A model generated the notes under the pieces. That model was given only the letters and a program-made list of their open reading frames with translations, searched no databases and was not told the DNA's origin. This document shows positions 49,187 to 57,752 of a stretch of 63,574 bases of DNA, in pieces (position 1 is the first letter of the stretch; the number at the start of each line of letters is the position of its first letter). The DNA is from Acinetobacter sp. A2 (lineage in GTDB: Bacteria > Pseudomonadota > Gammaproteobacteria > Pseudomonadales > Moraxellaceae): assembly GCF_012371325.1 (NCBI RefSeq), contig NZ_JAAZQX010000016.1, forward strand, positions 1 through 63,574, in the 5' to 3' direction. The position numbers were made by a program, and so were the translations under genes.

Positions 49187-50125
49187 TTATGATTTAAAGT
49201 GGTGAGCAAACAGTCCACTAAGATGAGGAATAAAGTGTGGGGGAATATCATGCCCCATTCCTTTAATTAACTCAAACTTAGCGCCCGGAATCGCTTTCGC
49301 AACAGCTTTACCATGCCCTGGTGGGAGCAAACGATCCTGCGAACCATGTACCACAAGGGTAGGGTGCTGAATTTGTTTGTCCAGTTGTAGCAACGAGCCT
49401 GTACATAATATTGCTAAAAACTGTTGAAGTACACCCGCTGGATAATAACTTCGTTGATATAATTTACGTGCGGTTTGCATGGCTTCGAGTTGGTTCACGT
49501 AGCCAGGTGAGCCTATCACCTTAAATAGTTTCAAACTATGATCAACAATACCATTTTCATCCTGCGATTTTGGTCTTTCTAGCAGACTGAACAGTTGTTT
49601 AGGAAAGGGTGGTGGTAAAAAAGGCTGATTGTTGCTGGTAAATAATAAGCCTAAATTATTCACTTTATCTGAATATTTTGCTGCAAGGATTTGCGCAATC
49701 ATGCCGCCCATTGAAGCACCGATGACATCAGTCTTTTCAATGCCCAAGCGCTCTAAAAGTAGCGCTGCATCTTCCGCCATGTCATATAAATTATAAGGCG
49801 CGCCTTGGTTTTGTAGCCCTAAGCTAAAACGCCCCATCATTTTATAGGTATTTAGGCGTGGGCCTTTATGGCGAATTTTTGACGACAAACCAATATCCCG
49901 GTTGTCATAGCGGATCACCCGATAACCCTGATCAATTAAAGATTTACAGAAGAAATCGGGCCAATACAACATTTGCGCACCCAGCCCCATGATCAGTAAA
50001 ATTGGCGGATCTTCAGTCTTACCGCCAATTTCGACATGCAACTCAATTCCATTGCCTAAATCGACCTTGGTTTCGTGCATAAATGCCGTATAAGGCGAAG
50101 TATTAAACTGAAGTGCGCTATTCAT
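49187..50125 (-). CDS. estB: Alpha/beta hydrolase esterase (EstB-like)
   Basis: Cytoplasmic alpha/beta hydrolase, 312 aa. Oxyanion region LLIMGLGAQMLYW near 45, nucleophile elbow GASMGGMIAQ near 138, acid aspartate in VHGSQDRLLPPGHG near 265, and histidine in GMGHDIPPHFI near 290. The ATG at 50125 has GAGGA seven bases before it and is preferred over an upstream ATG at 50143. It sits between rubB and oxyR; in ADP1 the esterase in this position is EstB. The natural substrate is unknown. Confidence 0.85.
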   Translation of the reverse strand: MNSALQFNTSPYTAFMHETKVDLGNGIELHVEIGGKTEDPPILLIMGLGAQMLYWPDFFCKSLIDQGYRVIRYDNRDIGLSSKIRHKGPRLNTYKMMGRFSLGLQNQGAPYNLYDMAEDAALLLERLGIEKTDVIGASMGGMIAQILAAKYSDKVNNLGLLFTSNNQPFLPPPFPKQLFSLLERPKSQDENGIVDHSLKLFKVIGSPGYVNQLEAMQTARKLYQRSYYPAGVLQQFLAILCTGSLLQLDKQIQHPTLVVHGSQDRLLPPGHGKAVAKAIPGAKFELIKGMGHDIPPHFIPHLSGLFAHHFKS

Positions 50126-50175
50126 GTTGTTGTCCTCATTCAAGGCAAAGCCGAAGCCTTGCCCTTATTATTATT

Positions 50176-51354
50176 TTATTCTGTTATTGGCAATAAGTCT
50201 GGCACTAATTTAGTCAAACTCAAGCGTTGTTTAGCCGCAGTTGCTCCTAAAAGTACAAAGCCACGCAGGGTGTCAGTTTGGTCATAAGCTCTAGCAATCA
50301 TGCCATCATCAAACTCTTCAGTATGCCAGTTCACATCTACCCCAAGTGGTGCAGGTAAAACAGTGAGTGGTGCAGCTGGTGTTTTAACCGCAACAGGCAT
50401 GGCAGGGTAGTGCACCTGTGTGGTTTCACCATTTAAGGTTTTAGCTAAGGCACGTGCCTGCTGCATAATTGGCATTACATATGGCAAAAGAATTCCATTC
50501 ACTTCGGCACAGTCACCCACTGCATAGATATCAGCTTGGCTGGTTTCGAGTTGTGCATTGGTCAATACACCACGGCTGGTTTCAATGCCTGCAGTTTTGG
50601 CCAGTGCAATATTCGGTTGTAAGCCAATTGCAGACAGAACGACATCGGCAATTAAAGATTGACCGCTGGTAATCGTCACTAAATAGTCGTCATTTTTAAT
50701 TTTTGAAACTTTTTCAACAGTTGTGCCAAGTACAAAGTGAATGCCTGTTTCTTCTAAATTTTGTTTAAATGCGCTGGCAACATAATCAGGTAGTAAACGC
50801 CCAAGAGGTTGGGGCGCAAGGTCAATCACCGTGACTTGATGACCTGTTTGCTGTAAGTCGTTGGCAAATTCACAGCCAATTAAGCCTGCGCCTAAAATCA
50901 CGACACGTTTGTCTTGGCGTTGTTCGAGCTGTTGGCGGAATGCTGTGTAATCACTTAAGTTATTTACAACATGAATGTCATCGCTGCCATCACCTGCAAT
51001 GGCTAAACGTACAGGGTTAGCGCCCACTGCTAAAATCAGTTTGGAATAAGGCTGACGGCTGCTTACACCATCTTTTTCAATTTCGAGTACATGTGCTTCT
51101 GCATCAATCGCTTTTACCCAAGTCTGCGTTGCAATGCGCATATTGAGTTGGCTTGCCATTTTCTCTGCATCGCCCAAGGCAATTTGTGCAGGTGCTTTAT
51201 TGCCTGCCAAAGCATTAGACAAGGTTGGTTTCGCATAGTTGGTGGCATCGTCTGCGCAGATCATGAGTAATTCATGTTCTGTATTGAGTTTACGGAATTC
51301 GCGAGCAACAGTATAACCTGCCATGCCTGAACCAATAATAACGATAGGATGCAT
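50176..51354 (-). CDS. rubB: Rubredoxin-NAD(+) reductase
   Basis: FAD-dependent enzyme that transfers electrons from NADH to rubredoxin for alkane hydroxylase. It is 392 aa. FAD-binding GxGxxG is at the start (IIGSGMAGYTVAREF), the NAD-binding GxGxxG at GAGLIGCEFANDL near 152, and the second FAD motif DIYAVGDCAEV near 277. Gene order rubA-rubB-estB-oxyR and length fit Acinetobacter RubB. It begins 72 bp after rubA, past a strong hairpin with a U-tail that would cut read-through. Confidence 0.93.
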   Translation of the reverse strand: MHPIVIIGSGMAGYTVAREFRKLNTEHELLMICADDATNYAKPTLSNALAGNKAPAQIALGDAEKMASQLNMRIATQTWVKAIDAEAHVLEIEKDGVSSRQPYSKLILAVGANPVRLAIAGDGSDDIHVVNNLSDYTAFRQQLEQRQDKRVVILGAGLIGCEFANDLQQTGHQVTVIDLAPQPLGRLLPDYVASAFKQNLEETGIHFVLGTTVEKVSKIKNDDYLVTITSGQSLIADVVLSAIGLQPNIALAKTAGIETSRGVLTNAQLETSQADIYAVGDCAEVNGILLPYVMPIMQQARALAKTLNGETTQVHYPAMPVAVKTPAAPLTVLPAPLGVDVNWHTEEFDDGMIARAYDQTDTLRGFVLLGATAAKQRLSLTKLVPDLLPITE

Positions 51355-51391
51355 AGGGTGTACTCCAAATTAGGGCATAGAAATAGGCGTT

Positions 51392-51419
51392 AAAAAAAGA
51401 CCATGCGGCATGGTCTTTT
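51392..51419 (-). terminator. Attenuating terminator between rubA and rubB
   Basis: AAAAGACCATG / CATGGTCTTTT stem (51395-51405, 51409-51419) with a CGG loop; on the minus strand it is followed by a T7 run, so it has all features of an intrinsic terminator. It lies inside the rubA-rubB run, which suggests that rubA is made in excess over rubB. Confidence 0.75.
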
Positions 51420-51426
51420 AATGGTC

Positions 51427-51591
51427 TTAAACTTCAATCATTTCAAAGTCCGCTTTTGAAACGCCGCAGTCTGGGCAAGTCCAGTCATCAGGAATATCTT
51501 CCCACAATGTACCTGCCACAATACCGTCTTGAGGCCAGCCTTCTGCTTCGTCATAAATCCATCCACAAACGATGCATTGATATTTTTTCAT
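51427..51591 (-). CDS. rubA: Rubredoxin
   Basis: A 54-aa single-iron electron carrier: [18 protein letters not shown] at the start, the first CxxCG iron-binding loop (CIVCGWIYD) and the second ([12 protein letters not shown]) near residue 39, with [10 protein letters not shown] between them. All four cysteines are present, and the length is typical (about 54 aa). The start ATG is at 51591 and the stop TAA at 51427. It feeds electrons to alkane hydroxylase; no alkane hydroxylase gene is in this window. It is first in the minus-strand run rubA-rubB-estB-oxyR. Confidence 0.97.
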   Translation of the reverse strand: MKKYQCIVCGWIYDEAEGWPQDGIVAGTLWEDIPDDWTCPDCGVSKADFEMIEV

Positions 51592-52086
51592 TCAATTCTC
51601 CATAAACCGATCTTTAAATTTCTAGATCAGCAAAAACTTATCTACGACCAGATACATGATATGACTTTTAGTATATCTATTTGATTAAATTTTTACGCAG
51701 TTATACGGCTAAAGTAAAGTAAATAAGCGATTTTAATGTGCTGCACAGCAGATTGAATAGCAGCTGAGGACAAAACTCGACTGAAAAAGCCTGACTTGCC
51801 TTATTTTCTACAATGAATCAGGTGGTTTTATTGTGGAAAATTCATCTTATTTGGGTTTTTGTAGTTATTTAAGACCTTGGTCGTACAGAATATTAAGCGT
51901 GATTTTGATATTTTATAATTGAATTTCTATATGTTTAAATCTTTAAAACAATATATATCTAATTAAATCAATAATTTGTTTATTTGTTGGGTGCTGTGAA
52001 TACTTGTCTTGCCGATTTGATCACTAGCCTTAATTGAAAATAAACGTTAAAATTCAACCATTCTTTAGTCACATTTCTGATCTTCC
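51592..52086. other. Intergenic region between divergent rubA and apt
   Basis: About 495 bp, AT-rich and without a gene. It carries the promoters of rubA (minus) and apt (plus). I see a short inverted repeat TGCTG-CA-CAGCA near 51739 but no clear operator, riboswitch or RNA gene. Confidence 0.6.
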
Positions 52087-52629
52087 ATGAGCAATTTGTC
52101 TACTTTTTTGTGGTCGCATATTCGTACTGTTCCTCATTTCCCAAAACCAGGCATTGATTTTTATGATTTAACGCCGTTGTTTATGAATAATTTGGATTCA
52201 TTAACAGATGCGTTAATTGCCAGTATTCCTGCAGAACAATTGGCCGAAGTTGAAAGCTTTATTGCAGTTGAAGCACGTGGTTTTGTGTTGGCAAGTTTGT
52301 TGGCACAACGTACAGGTAAAGGTTTAGTACTTGTACGTAAAGCGGGTAAATTGCCGCCTCCAGTGGTAGGTGTAGGTTATAGCTTAGAATACGGTTTAGA
52401 CCGTTTAGAAATGGCTGCCGATGTAAAATCACAAAAAGTGATTATTGTAGATGACGTACTGGCGACTGGTGGTACTTTAAAAGCAGTAAAACAATTGGCA
52501 GAAAAATGTAAGCATCAAGTATTGGGTGCAAGCATTTTCCTAGATTTACCAGATTTGCATAAAGATTTAGGTTTAGAGATTTGGTCTGTGTTAGACAACA
52601 AATCTAAACCTGAGCAAGCGGTGGCGTAA
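52087..52629 (+). CDS. apt: Adenine phosphoribosyltransferase
   Basis: Purine salvage enzyme converting adenine and PRPP to AMP, 180 aa. The PRPP-binding loop is VIIVDDVLATGGTLKAV near residue 120, and the family start HIRTVPHFPKPGIDFYDLTP supports the ATG at 52087. EARGFVLASLLAQ near 62 and VRKAGKLPPPVVG near 85 are also characteristic. Single gene with its own terminator. Confidence 0.95.
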   Translation: MSNLSTFLWSHIRTVPHFPKPGIDFYDLTPLFMNNLDSLTDALIASIPAEQLAEVESFIAVEARGFVLASLLAQRTGKGLVLVRKAGKLPPPVVGVGYSLEYGLDRLEMAADVKSQKVIIVDDVLATGGTLKAVKQLAEKCKHQVLGASIFLDLPDLHKDLGLEIWSVLDNKSKPEQAVA

Positions 52630-52681
52630 TAGAAATAAGCATCGCTGCATTTTTTAAGTCATACCGTACTTAAAATGACAG

Positions 52682-52718
52682 AAAAAAGCCTGATCACTTT
52701 ATTGGATCAGGCTTTTTT
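52682..52718. terminator. Bidirectional terminator between apt and the YqiA-like gene
   Basis: GCCTGATC / GATCAGGC stem (52688-52695, 52705-52712) with a 9-nt loop, A6 before and T6 after, between convergent genes. Confidence 0.92.
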
Positions 52719-52751
52719 ATGGAATCAATGAATAAAAAAGTTATAGCAAAA

Positions 52752-53288
52752 CTATTTGCCCAAATAAGCTTGCTCAATTTGTTGAATACAAGGGTTGATA
52801 TTTTCTGGATGCAATAAACGATGATGCCCTGACTCGAAGGTAGAGGTCTGCATATAGTTTTCTAAAAATTCTTGTGCTGCGTGCATATCCAGAATTTCAT
52901 CGCCCAATTCCAAATAGGCGACTTGCGGAATATCGTGTTGTAAATCTGCATCGGAAATAGCAGGGTAATCATCACGAAAGCTTGGCGCTAAACTTGGATT
53001 AGCCACCACGCAAGGGATGTGATGGAACAAGGACATTTTGAGTGCCCAGTAGCCCCCTAAACTATGCCCAACCAGAATTTCAGGTTTAATTTTTTGGATG
53101 ATGTTGTGGTAAAAATCTGCCACTGTTTGATAATTCAGGTTGCGATAATCGACGTTGATGCAAAATTTTTGCTCTGCATCAATGGCATGGAATTTGGTCG
53201 ATTCCCGAGAGGAATCTAACCCATGTAAAAACAAGACTTTTAAAGCACATGTATTCATTGCCAGATTCACATAGTCGATTATTTTCAT
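52752..53288 (-). CDS. YqiA-like alpha/beta hydrolase (UPF0227-type esterase)
   Basis: A small cytoplasmic alpha/beta hydrolase, 178 aa. It opens with VLFLHGLDSSRESTKF, has the nucleophile elbow VGHSLGGYWALKM near residue 94, a late aspartate in LELGDEILDMH near 147 and histidine in ESGHHRLLHPE near 160. The size and short lid-less form match YqiA-type esterases. The first ATG at 53288 lacks a good ribosome site; the Met at 53258 (MNTCALKVLF) would bring the start close to that of the family. It lies upstream of and divergent from lysS. Confidence 0.78.
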   Translation of the reverse strand: MKIIDYVNLAMNTCALKVLFLHGLDSSRESTKFHAIDAEQKFCINVDYRNLNYQTVADFYHNIIQKIKPEILVGHSLGGYWALKMSLFHHIPCVVANPSLAPSFRDDYPAISDADLQHDIPQVAYLELGDEILDMHAAQEFLENYMQTSTFESGHHRLLHPENINPCIQQIEQAYLGK

Positions 53289-53564
53289 AGAACAGATTTC
53301 ATAGTACAGATCGTGATTTTTAACTCGGTTTGGCTGAAACTAAAAATAGCGACCAAAAACGATCTTTTTCATCTATTTTCTGATCAATATTGTAGTGCGC
53401 TCGGGCAAAGAAAGAAGTTAGCTTTTGGTCTAAGTCAACAAAAAGCTATAAAAGCAAGGGGCAATTAAAAAAATATATAGACCGAGTTAGAGAAGGCATA
53501 CGAAATCGTGTCTAAATCTGCTATTCTATTGAACTTCTTTTTTTAGTAATTATTCGAGGCAGAG

Positions 53565-55091
53565 ATGACGCAACATAACGCTCAATCGACTTCTGAACCC
53601 ATTATTTCCGAAAACGATTTAATTGCGCAGCGTCATGCCAAGTTAAAGCAAATTCAAGAACAAGCGCAGGCGAAGGGTACTAGTCCTTGGCCAAATACAT
53701 TCAAGCGCGAACATTATGCAGAAGACTTACAGGCCCAATTTGCAGAAATTTCTAAAGAAGAAATTGAAGCAGGTGAAAAAGTTTATGTGTCTGTAGCGGG
53801 TCGTGTGATGCTGAACCGTGGTTCATTCATCGTGATTCAGGACATGACTGGACGTATTCAGTTGTATGTGGCTCGTAAAGAACTCAGTGCTGAAACCTTA
53901 GAGACTATTAAAAGTTTAGACCTTGGCGATATTATTGCAGTCAAAGGCTATATTGGTCGTTCAGGTAAAGGTGATTTATATGTTCATATCGAACATTTTG
54001 AATTGCTTACCAAATCATTACGTCCACTTCCAGACAAATACCACGGTCTAAGCGATACTGAAGCAAAATACCGTAAGCGTTATTTAGACTTGATCGTAAA
54101 TGAAGATACACGTAAGACTTTTGAAATTCGTGCCAAAGTGGTTTCGGGTATTCGTGCATTCTTAACCGAACAGCGTTTTATGGAAGTTGAAACGCCAATG
54201 ATGCATGTGATTCCAGGCGGTGCATCTGCGCGTCCATTTGAAACGCATCATAATGCTTTAGATATGCCATTATTCTTGCGTATTGCACCTGAACTATATT
54301 TAAAGCGTTTAGTGGTTGGTGGCTTTGAGCGTGTGTTTGAAATTAACCGTAACTTCCGTAATGAAGGGGTGTCTACGCGTCATAACCCTGAATTTACCAT
54401 GATCGAATTCTATCAAGCTTATGCTGACTATAAAGACTTGATGGCATTGACTGAGCAAATGCTCGAAAAGTTAGCTTTGGATATTTTGGGTACTACAGAT
54501 GTGCCGTATGGCGAAGAAGTGTATAGCTTCAAAGGTCCATTCAAGAAAATTTCTATGTTTGATGCCATTCTTGAGCATAACCCTCAGTTTACGCCAGACA
54601 ATGTCAATGACCGTGAATTCTTGGCAAAATTTGTGCAGGAAGAATTAAAAGAGCAAGTGAAACCAGGTTTTGGTTTGGGTAAACTGCAAACCATCGTGTT
54701 TGAAGAAACGGTGGAAACACAATTACGTCAGCCGACTTTCATTACTGAATATCCTGCAGAAACTTCGCCTTTGGCACGTCGTAATGATGATAATCCACAC
54801 ATTACCGACCGTTTTGAGTTCTTCATTGGTGGTCGTGAATTGGCAAATGGTTTTTCTGAGTTAAATGACCCGATTGACCAAGCTGAGCGTTTCCAAGCAC
54901 AGGTTGCAGAAAAAGACGCTGGTGATGATGAAGCAATGCACTACGATGCAGACTTCGTTGAAGCATTGGAATACGGCTTACCACCAACAGCGGGTGAAGG
55001 GATCGGGATTGACCGTTTGGTTATGTTGTTTGCCAACGCTGCCAGTATTCGTGATGTGATTTTATTCCCGCACATGCGTCATAAAAACTAA
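53565..55091 (+). CDS. lysS: Lysyl-tRNA synthetase (class II)
   Basis: Charges tRNA-Lys. It is 508 aa, as expected. An OB-fold anticodon-binding domain (~60-165) is followed by the class II catalytic core. Motif 1 is around [18 protein letters not shown], motif 2 [20 protein letters not shown] near 264, and motif 3 [20 protein letters not shown] near the C-terminus. GAGGCAGAG precedes the ATG. No tRNA gene or prfB is adjacent. Confidence 0.97.
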   Translation: MTQHNAQSTSEPIISENDLIAQRHAKLKQIQEQAQAKGTSPWPNTFKREHYAEDLQAQFAEISKEEIEAGEKVYVSVAGRVMLNRGSFIVIQDMTGRIQLYVARKELSAETLETIKSLDLGDIIAVKGYIGRSGKGDLYVHIEHFELLTKSLRPLPDKYHGLSDTEAKYRKRYLDLIVNEDTRKTFEIRAKVVSGIRAFLTEQRFMEVETPMMHVIPGGASARPFETHHNALDMPLFLRIAPELYLKRLVVGGFERVFEINRNFRNEGVSTRHNPEFTMIEFYQAYADYKDLMALTEQMLEKLALDILGTTDVPYGEEVYSFKGPFKKISMFDAILEHNPQFTPDNVNDREFLAKFVQEELKEQVKPGFGLGKLQTIVFEETVETQLRQPTFITEYPAETSPLARRNDDNPHITDRFEFFIGGRELANGFSELNDPIDQAERFQAQVAEKDAGDDEAMHYDADFVEALEYGLPPTAGEGIGIDRLVMLFANAASIRDVILFPHMRHKN

Positions 55092-55115
55092 GTCTTAGAT
55101 TGTTCTTGTCCAGAT

Positions 55116-55149
55116 AAAAAATAACCTGCTGAAAAGCAGGTTATTTTTT
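55116..55149. terminator. Bidirectional terminator between lysS and higA
   Basis: AATAACCTGCT / AGCAGGTTATT stem with GAAA loop, A-run before and T6 after, between convergent units. Confidence 0.92.
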
Positions 55150-55165
55150 GATTACAACTTAATAA

Positions 55166-55447
55166 TTAAGCGCTTGCCACCAATTTTTTAATCGTAGGGC
55201 GTTGACGTTGGCTTGCAAGCCATAAATCATGCTGCATTTGTAAATTCAGCCAAAACTCTGGTGAGGTTTCTAAAGCTTCACTTAAACGAAGGGCCATATC
55301 TGCAGAAATTCCAGTATGACCATTCAAAATACGAGATAGGTTTGCACGCGTCACTCCAAGTGCTTGAGCCACCTCAGTCACAGAAGTTTCACCAATATAT
55401 TCGCGTAACATTTCACCTGGATGAGGTGCATTAAACATCATATTCAT
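55166..55447 (-). CDS. higA: HigA-family antitoxin
   Basis: DNA-binding antitoxin of the HigBA toxin-antitoxin family, 93 aa. The opening HPGEMLREYI is the HigA signature, followed by an XRE-type HTH (SVTEVAQALGVTRANLSRIL, about residues 23-42). It binds and neutralises HigB and represses the pair. It is second, 23 bp after the toxin gene, the usual toxin-first order of this family. Good ribosome site (AGGAGT). Confidence 0.9.
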   Translation of the reverse strand: MNMMFNAPHPGEMLREYIGETSVTEVAQALGVTRANLSRILNGHTGISADMALRLSEALETSPEFWLNLQMQHDLWLASQRQRPTIKKLVASA

Positions 55448-55470
55448 CTTTGTACTCCTGCGCTAGAAGC

Positions 55471-55752
55471 TTAGTGATAATCCAAATAATCTACGATGTA
55501 GACATCACCATCTTCAAATTTAAAAATTACTCGCCAATTACCATTTACTGTTAGTGACCACTGATCTTGTAGATTCCCACTCAATTTATGTAAACGCCAA
55601 TTGGGTGGGGTTCGCAAATCATTCACTGTAGATGCAGCATGTAATGCTGCAAGTATTAAACGTAATTTTGTAGAATGCGCTGCTTGAATACCTGCTGTTG
55701 AACCAGTTTGGAAAAAAGCCTGAAGACCTTTATGTTTAAAACTCTTAATCAA
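55471..55752 (-). CDS. higB: HigB-family toxin (RelE/ParE superfamily)
   Basis: Ribosome-dependent mRNA endonuclease toxin, 93 aa. It begins MIKSFKHKGLQAFFQTGSTA and has PPNWRLHKLSGNLQDQWSLT then NWRVIFKFEDGDVYIVDYLDYH, all typical of HigB. The only start that fits the family N-terminus is a TTG at 55752 with AAAGG almost adjacent, so translation should be weak. An operator candidate lies 24 bp upstream. The pair lies between two core genes without mobile-element remains. Confidence 0.9.
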   Translation of the reverse strand: MIKSFKHKGLQAFFQTGSTAGIQAAHSTKLRLILAALHAASTVNDLRTPPNWRLHKLSGNLQDQWSLTVNGNWRVIFKFEDGDVYIVDYLDYH

Positions 55753-55775
55753 GCCTTTGTACCCAAATGTATTGT

Positions 55776-55792
55776 GTATATGAACAGTATAC
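55776..55792. promoter_or_regulatory. Candidate HigA operator upstream of higB
   Basis: Inverted repeat GTATA-TGAACAG-TATAC with 5-bp arms and a 7-bp centre, 24 bp upstream of the toxin start and so overlapping the expected promoter. HigA proteins bind such repeats in their own promoters. The assignment rests on position. Confidence 0.4.
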
Positions 55793-55869
55793 GTTAATTT
55801 CGAGTTTAATCAACCAACCTGTTCAGGGCTGTACTGTGAGGGATTCGCAGAATTTTAAAGTGAAGAGGC

Positions 55870-56400
55870 TTATAATAGTGCCGTCTGAATCCGTACTTTC
55901 ATATCTAAAGTTTGTTGCAAAATATGCGCTTTCATCCAAGCCACTTGTTCGCCCATGGGGTTGGTTTTCATGGCTGTGTTTAAAAAATCGAGTTTCTGCT
56001 GCGTAAATAATTGCGTTTCAATGGCTTGGTATAGTTCTGCTGTGGTCGCATTTAAAGGCATTTCCACCAAATAAAACCCTTTAGGGTAATTATAAAAAGC
56101 ATAGATCAGGTTAAAGGCTTTTTGGTCGGCCTTTAAATTACCTGCACCAATTTCATAACTGCGATCTTGGTTACTGTGCGTGATACCCAATAAAAAGGAA
56201 AGCTTATCTGCATGGCAGCGTAAACCAAATTGTAGGCCAATTTGATCTGCGCTGAGTTCGTGTTGCACAAACACGTTGAGCATGGAACCATCATCATTCA
56301 GTGGTTCCTGAAAAATCAAAAGCTCAGGGCTGTGCTGATAGAAAAAACCAGCCAATTTTGCCTGTTCAAGTTTGGATTTAATGGGTTCAATATGCGGCAT
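55870..56400 (-). CDS. Hypothetical protein, 176 aa
   Basis: Not recognised. A soluble protein without signal peptide or membrane segment, of mixed alpha/beta character (PELLIFQEPLNDDGSMLNVF, then IGLQFGLRCHADKLSFLLGI). The C-terminal ~55 residues are helical with many Gln and Leu. It reads as a genuine gene by composition, but its ATG has no clear ribosome site. It lies upstream of the higBA pair on the same strand, about 117 bp away and without a terminator between them, so read-through is possible. No function proposed. Confidence 0.6.
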   Translation of the reverse strand: MPHIEPIKSKLEQAKLAGFFYQHSPELLIFQEPLNDDGSMLNVFVQHELSADQIGLQFGLRCHADKLSFLLGITHSNQDRSYEIGAGNLKADQKAFNLIYAFYNYPKGFYLVEMPLNATTAELYQAIETQLFTQQKLDFLNTAMKTNPMGEQVAWMKAHILQQTLDMKVRIQTALL

Positions 56401-56746
56401 GGGAGAATCTTAAAACTAAAAATATGGCTTTACTTTAAGCATTTTTTTAGCGGGGTAGAAGCGTTAGATTAGATGAATAATCTATTAACTTATTGGAAAA
56501 AGTGAGGCTAAAAAGTATAAAATTGACTGTGTTAATTTATTTCATTGGCATTAAAATTTGTAGCCATAAAAGAATAAATTACTGATTAAATAAAACTTAT
56601 ACTGCTTATTGGTTTTCTTTTATATGAGCTTTTTGCATATAAATATAATAAAACAAGCAATAGTTAGCATAACTAAATCACTATAATCAAGATCAAATTT
56701 TATCTGTGTTATTTGGACACAAGTTTAAGTATATCCGGTGTGATCA
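56401..56746. other. Intergenic region between the 176-aa gene and cysD
   Basis: About 346 bp, very AT-rich, no gene. The cysD-proximal third contains a likely activator-type promoter, listed separately. The rest shows nothing I can name. Confidence 0.6.
56661..56687 (+). promoter_or_regulatory. Probable activator-dependent promoter of cysDN
   Basis: A perfect -10 box TATAAT at 56682-56687 has no recognisable -35 box. The -35 position is instead covered by an inverted repeat TAGTTA-GCA-TAACTA (56661-56675). A poor -35 overlapped by a dyad is the usual layout of LysR-type activated promoters, and cys genes are classically activated by CysB. CysB itself is inferred. The start codon lies about 60 bp downstream. 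Confidence 0.45.
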
Positions 56747-57661
56747 ATGTCAATAAATCAGGAACGACTTACTCATCTTAAACAGCTTGAAGCTGAGAGT
56801 ATTCATATTATCCGTGAGGTTGCAGCTGAATTTGAAAATCCAGTCATGCTGTATTCGATTGGTAAAGATTCTGCGGTAATGCTGCATTTGGCTTTAAAAG
56901 CATTCTACCCTGCAAAACTCCCATTTCCACTGTTGCATGTCGATACAGGCTGGAAATTCAAAGACATGATCACTTTCCGTGACAACATGGCAAAACAGCA
57001 CGGTTTTGATTTAATTGTCCATCAAAACCAAGAAGGGGTAGATGCCAACATCAACCCATTCGATCATGGCAGTTCTAAATATACCGACATTATGAAAACC
57101 CAAGGCTTAAAACAGGCATTGGATAAATATGGTTTCGATGCCGCTTTTGGTGGTGCGCGTCGTGATGAAGAAAAATCACGTGCCAAAGAGCGTGTTTATT
57201 CATTCCGTGATGCCAAACACCGTTGGGACCCTAAAAACCAGCGTCCTGAGCTATGGAATTTGTATAACGGTAAAGTCAACAAAGGCGAGAGCATTCGTGT
57301 GTTCCCATTGTCTAACTGGACTGAATTAGACATCTGGCAATACATTTACCTAGAAAGCATTCCTTTAGTCCCATTGTACTTGGCTGCAGAACGCCCTGTG
57401 GTTGAGCGTAGTGGTACTTTAATTATGGTTGATGATGAACGTATGCCTTTACTTGAAGGTGAAGTTCCACAAATGAAATCGGTACGTTTCCGTACTCTGG
57501 GCTGTTATCCGCTTACGGGTGCAGTCGAATCAGCAGCAAATACCTTGCCTGAAATTATTCAGGAAATGCTATTGGCAACCAGTTCAGAACGTCAGGGTCG
57601 TATGATTGACCACGATGAAGCTGGCTCGATGGAAAAGAAAAAACAGGAAGGCTACTTCTAA
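56747..57661 (+). CDS. cysD: Sulfate adenylyltransferase subunit 2 (CysD)
   Basis: Catalytic ATP-sulfurylase subunit making adenosine 5-phosphosulfate from ATP and sulfate, powered by the CysN GTPase. It is 304 aa (E. coli 302). The PP-loop is [15 protein letters not shown] near residue 36; [20 protein letters not shown] near 136 and the C-terminal [19 protein letters not shown] are characteristic. First of two genes; the next starts 91 bp later after a hairpin. Confidence 0.96.
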   Translation: MSINQERLTHLKQLEAESIHIIREVAAEFENPVMLYSIGKDSAVMLHLALKAFYPAKLPFPLLHVDTGWKFKDMITFRDNMAKQHGFDLIVHQNQEGVDANINPFDHGSSKYTDIMKTQGLKQALDKYGFDAAFGGARRDEEKSRAKERVYSFRDAKHRWDPKNQRPELWNLYNGKVNKGESIRVFPLSNWTELDIWQYIYLESIPLVPLYLAAERPVVERSGTLIMVDDERMPLLEGEVPQMKSVRFRTLGCYPLTGAVESAANTLPEIIQEMLLATSSERQGRMIDHDEAGSMEKKKQEGYF

Positions 57662-57678
57662 TTCATCTCCCTTCAAGA

Positions 57679-57704
57679 AATCCTCCTTTCATAGCAGGAG
57701 GATT
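57679..57704 (+). other. Intercistronic hairpin between cysD and cysN
   Basis: Perfect 9-bp arms AATCCTCCT / AGGAGGATT around an 8-nt loop, with no U-run after it. The right arm contains a Shine-Dalgarno-like AGGAGG, but this is 52 bp before the cysN ATG. It may stabilise cysD mRNA or be a processing site. Confidence 0.5.
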
Positions 57705-57752
57705 GAGCGAGATGAAAAACTGGTTTCTAAAGAATATGTGGAGCTTTGAGCA

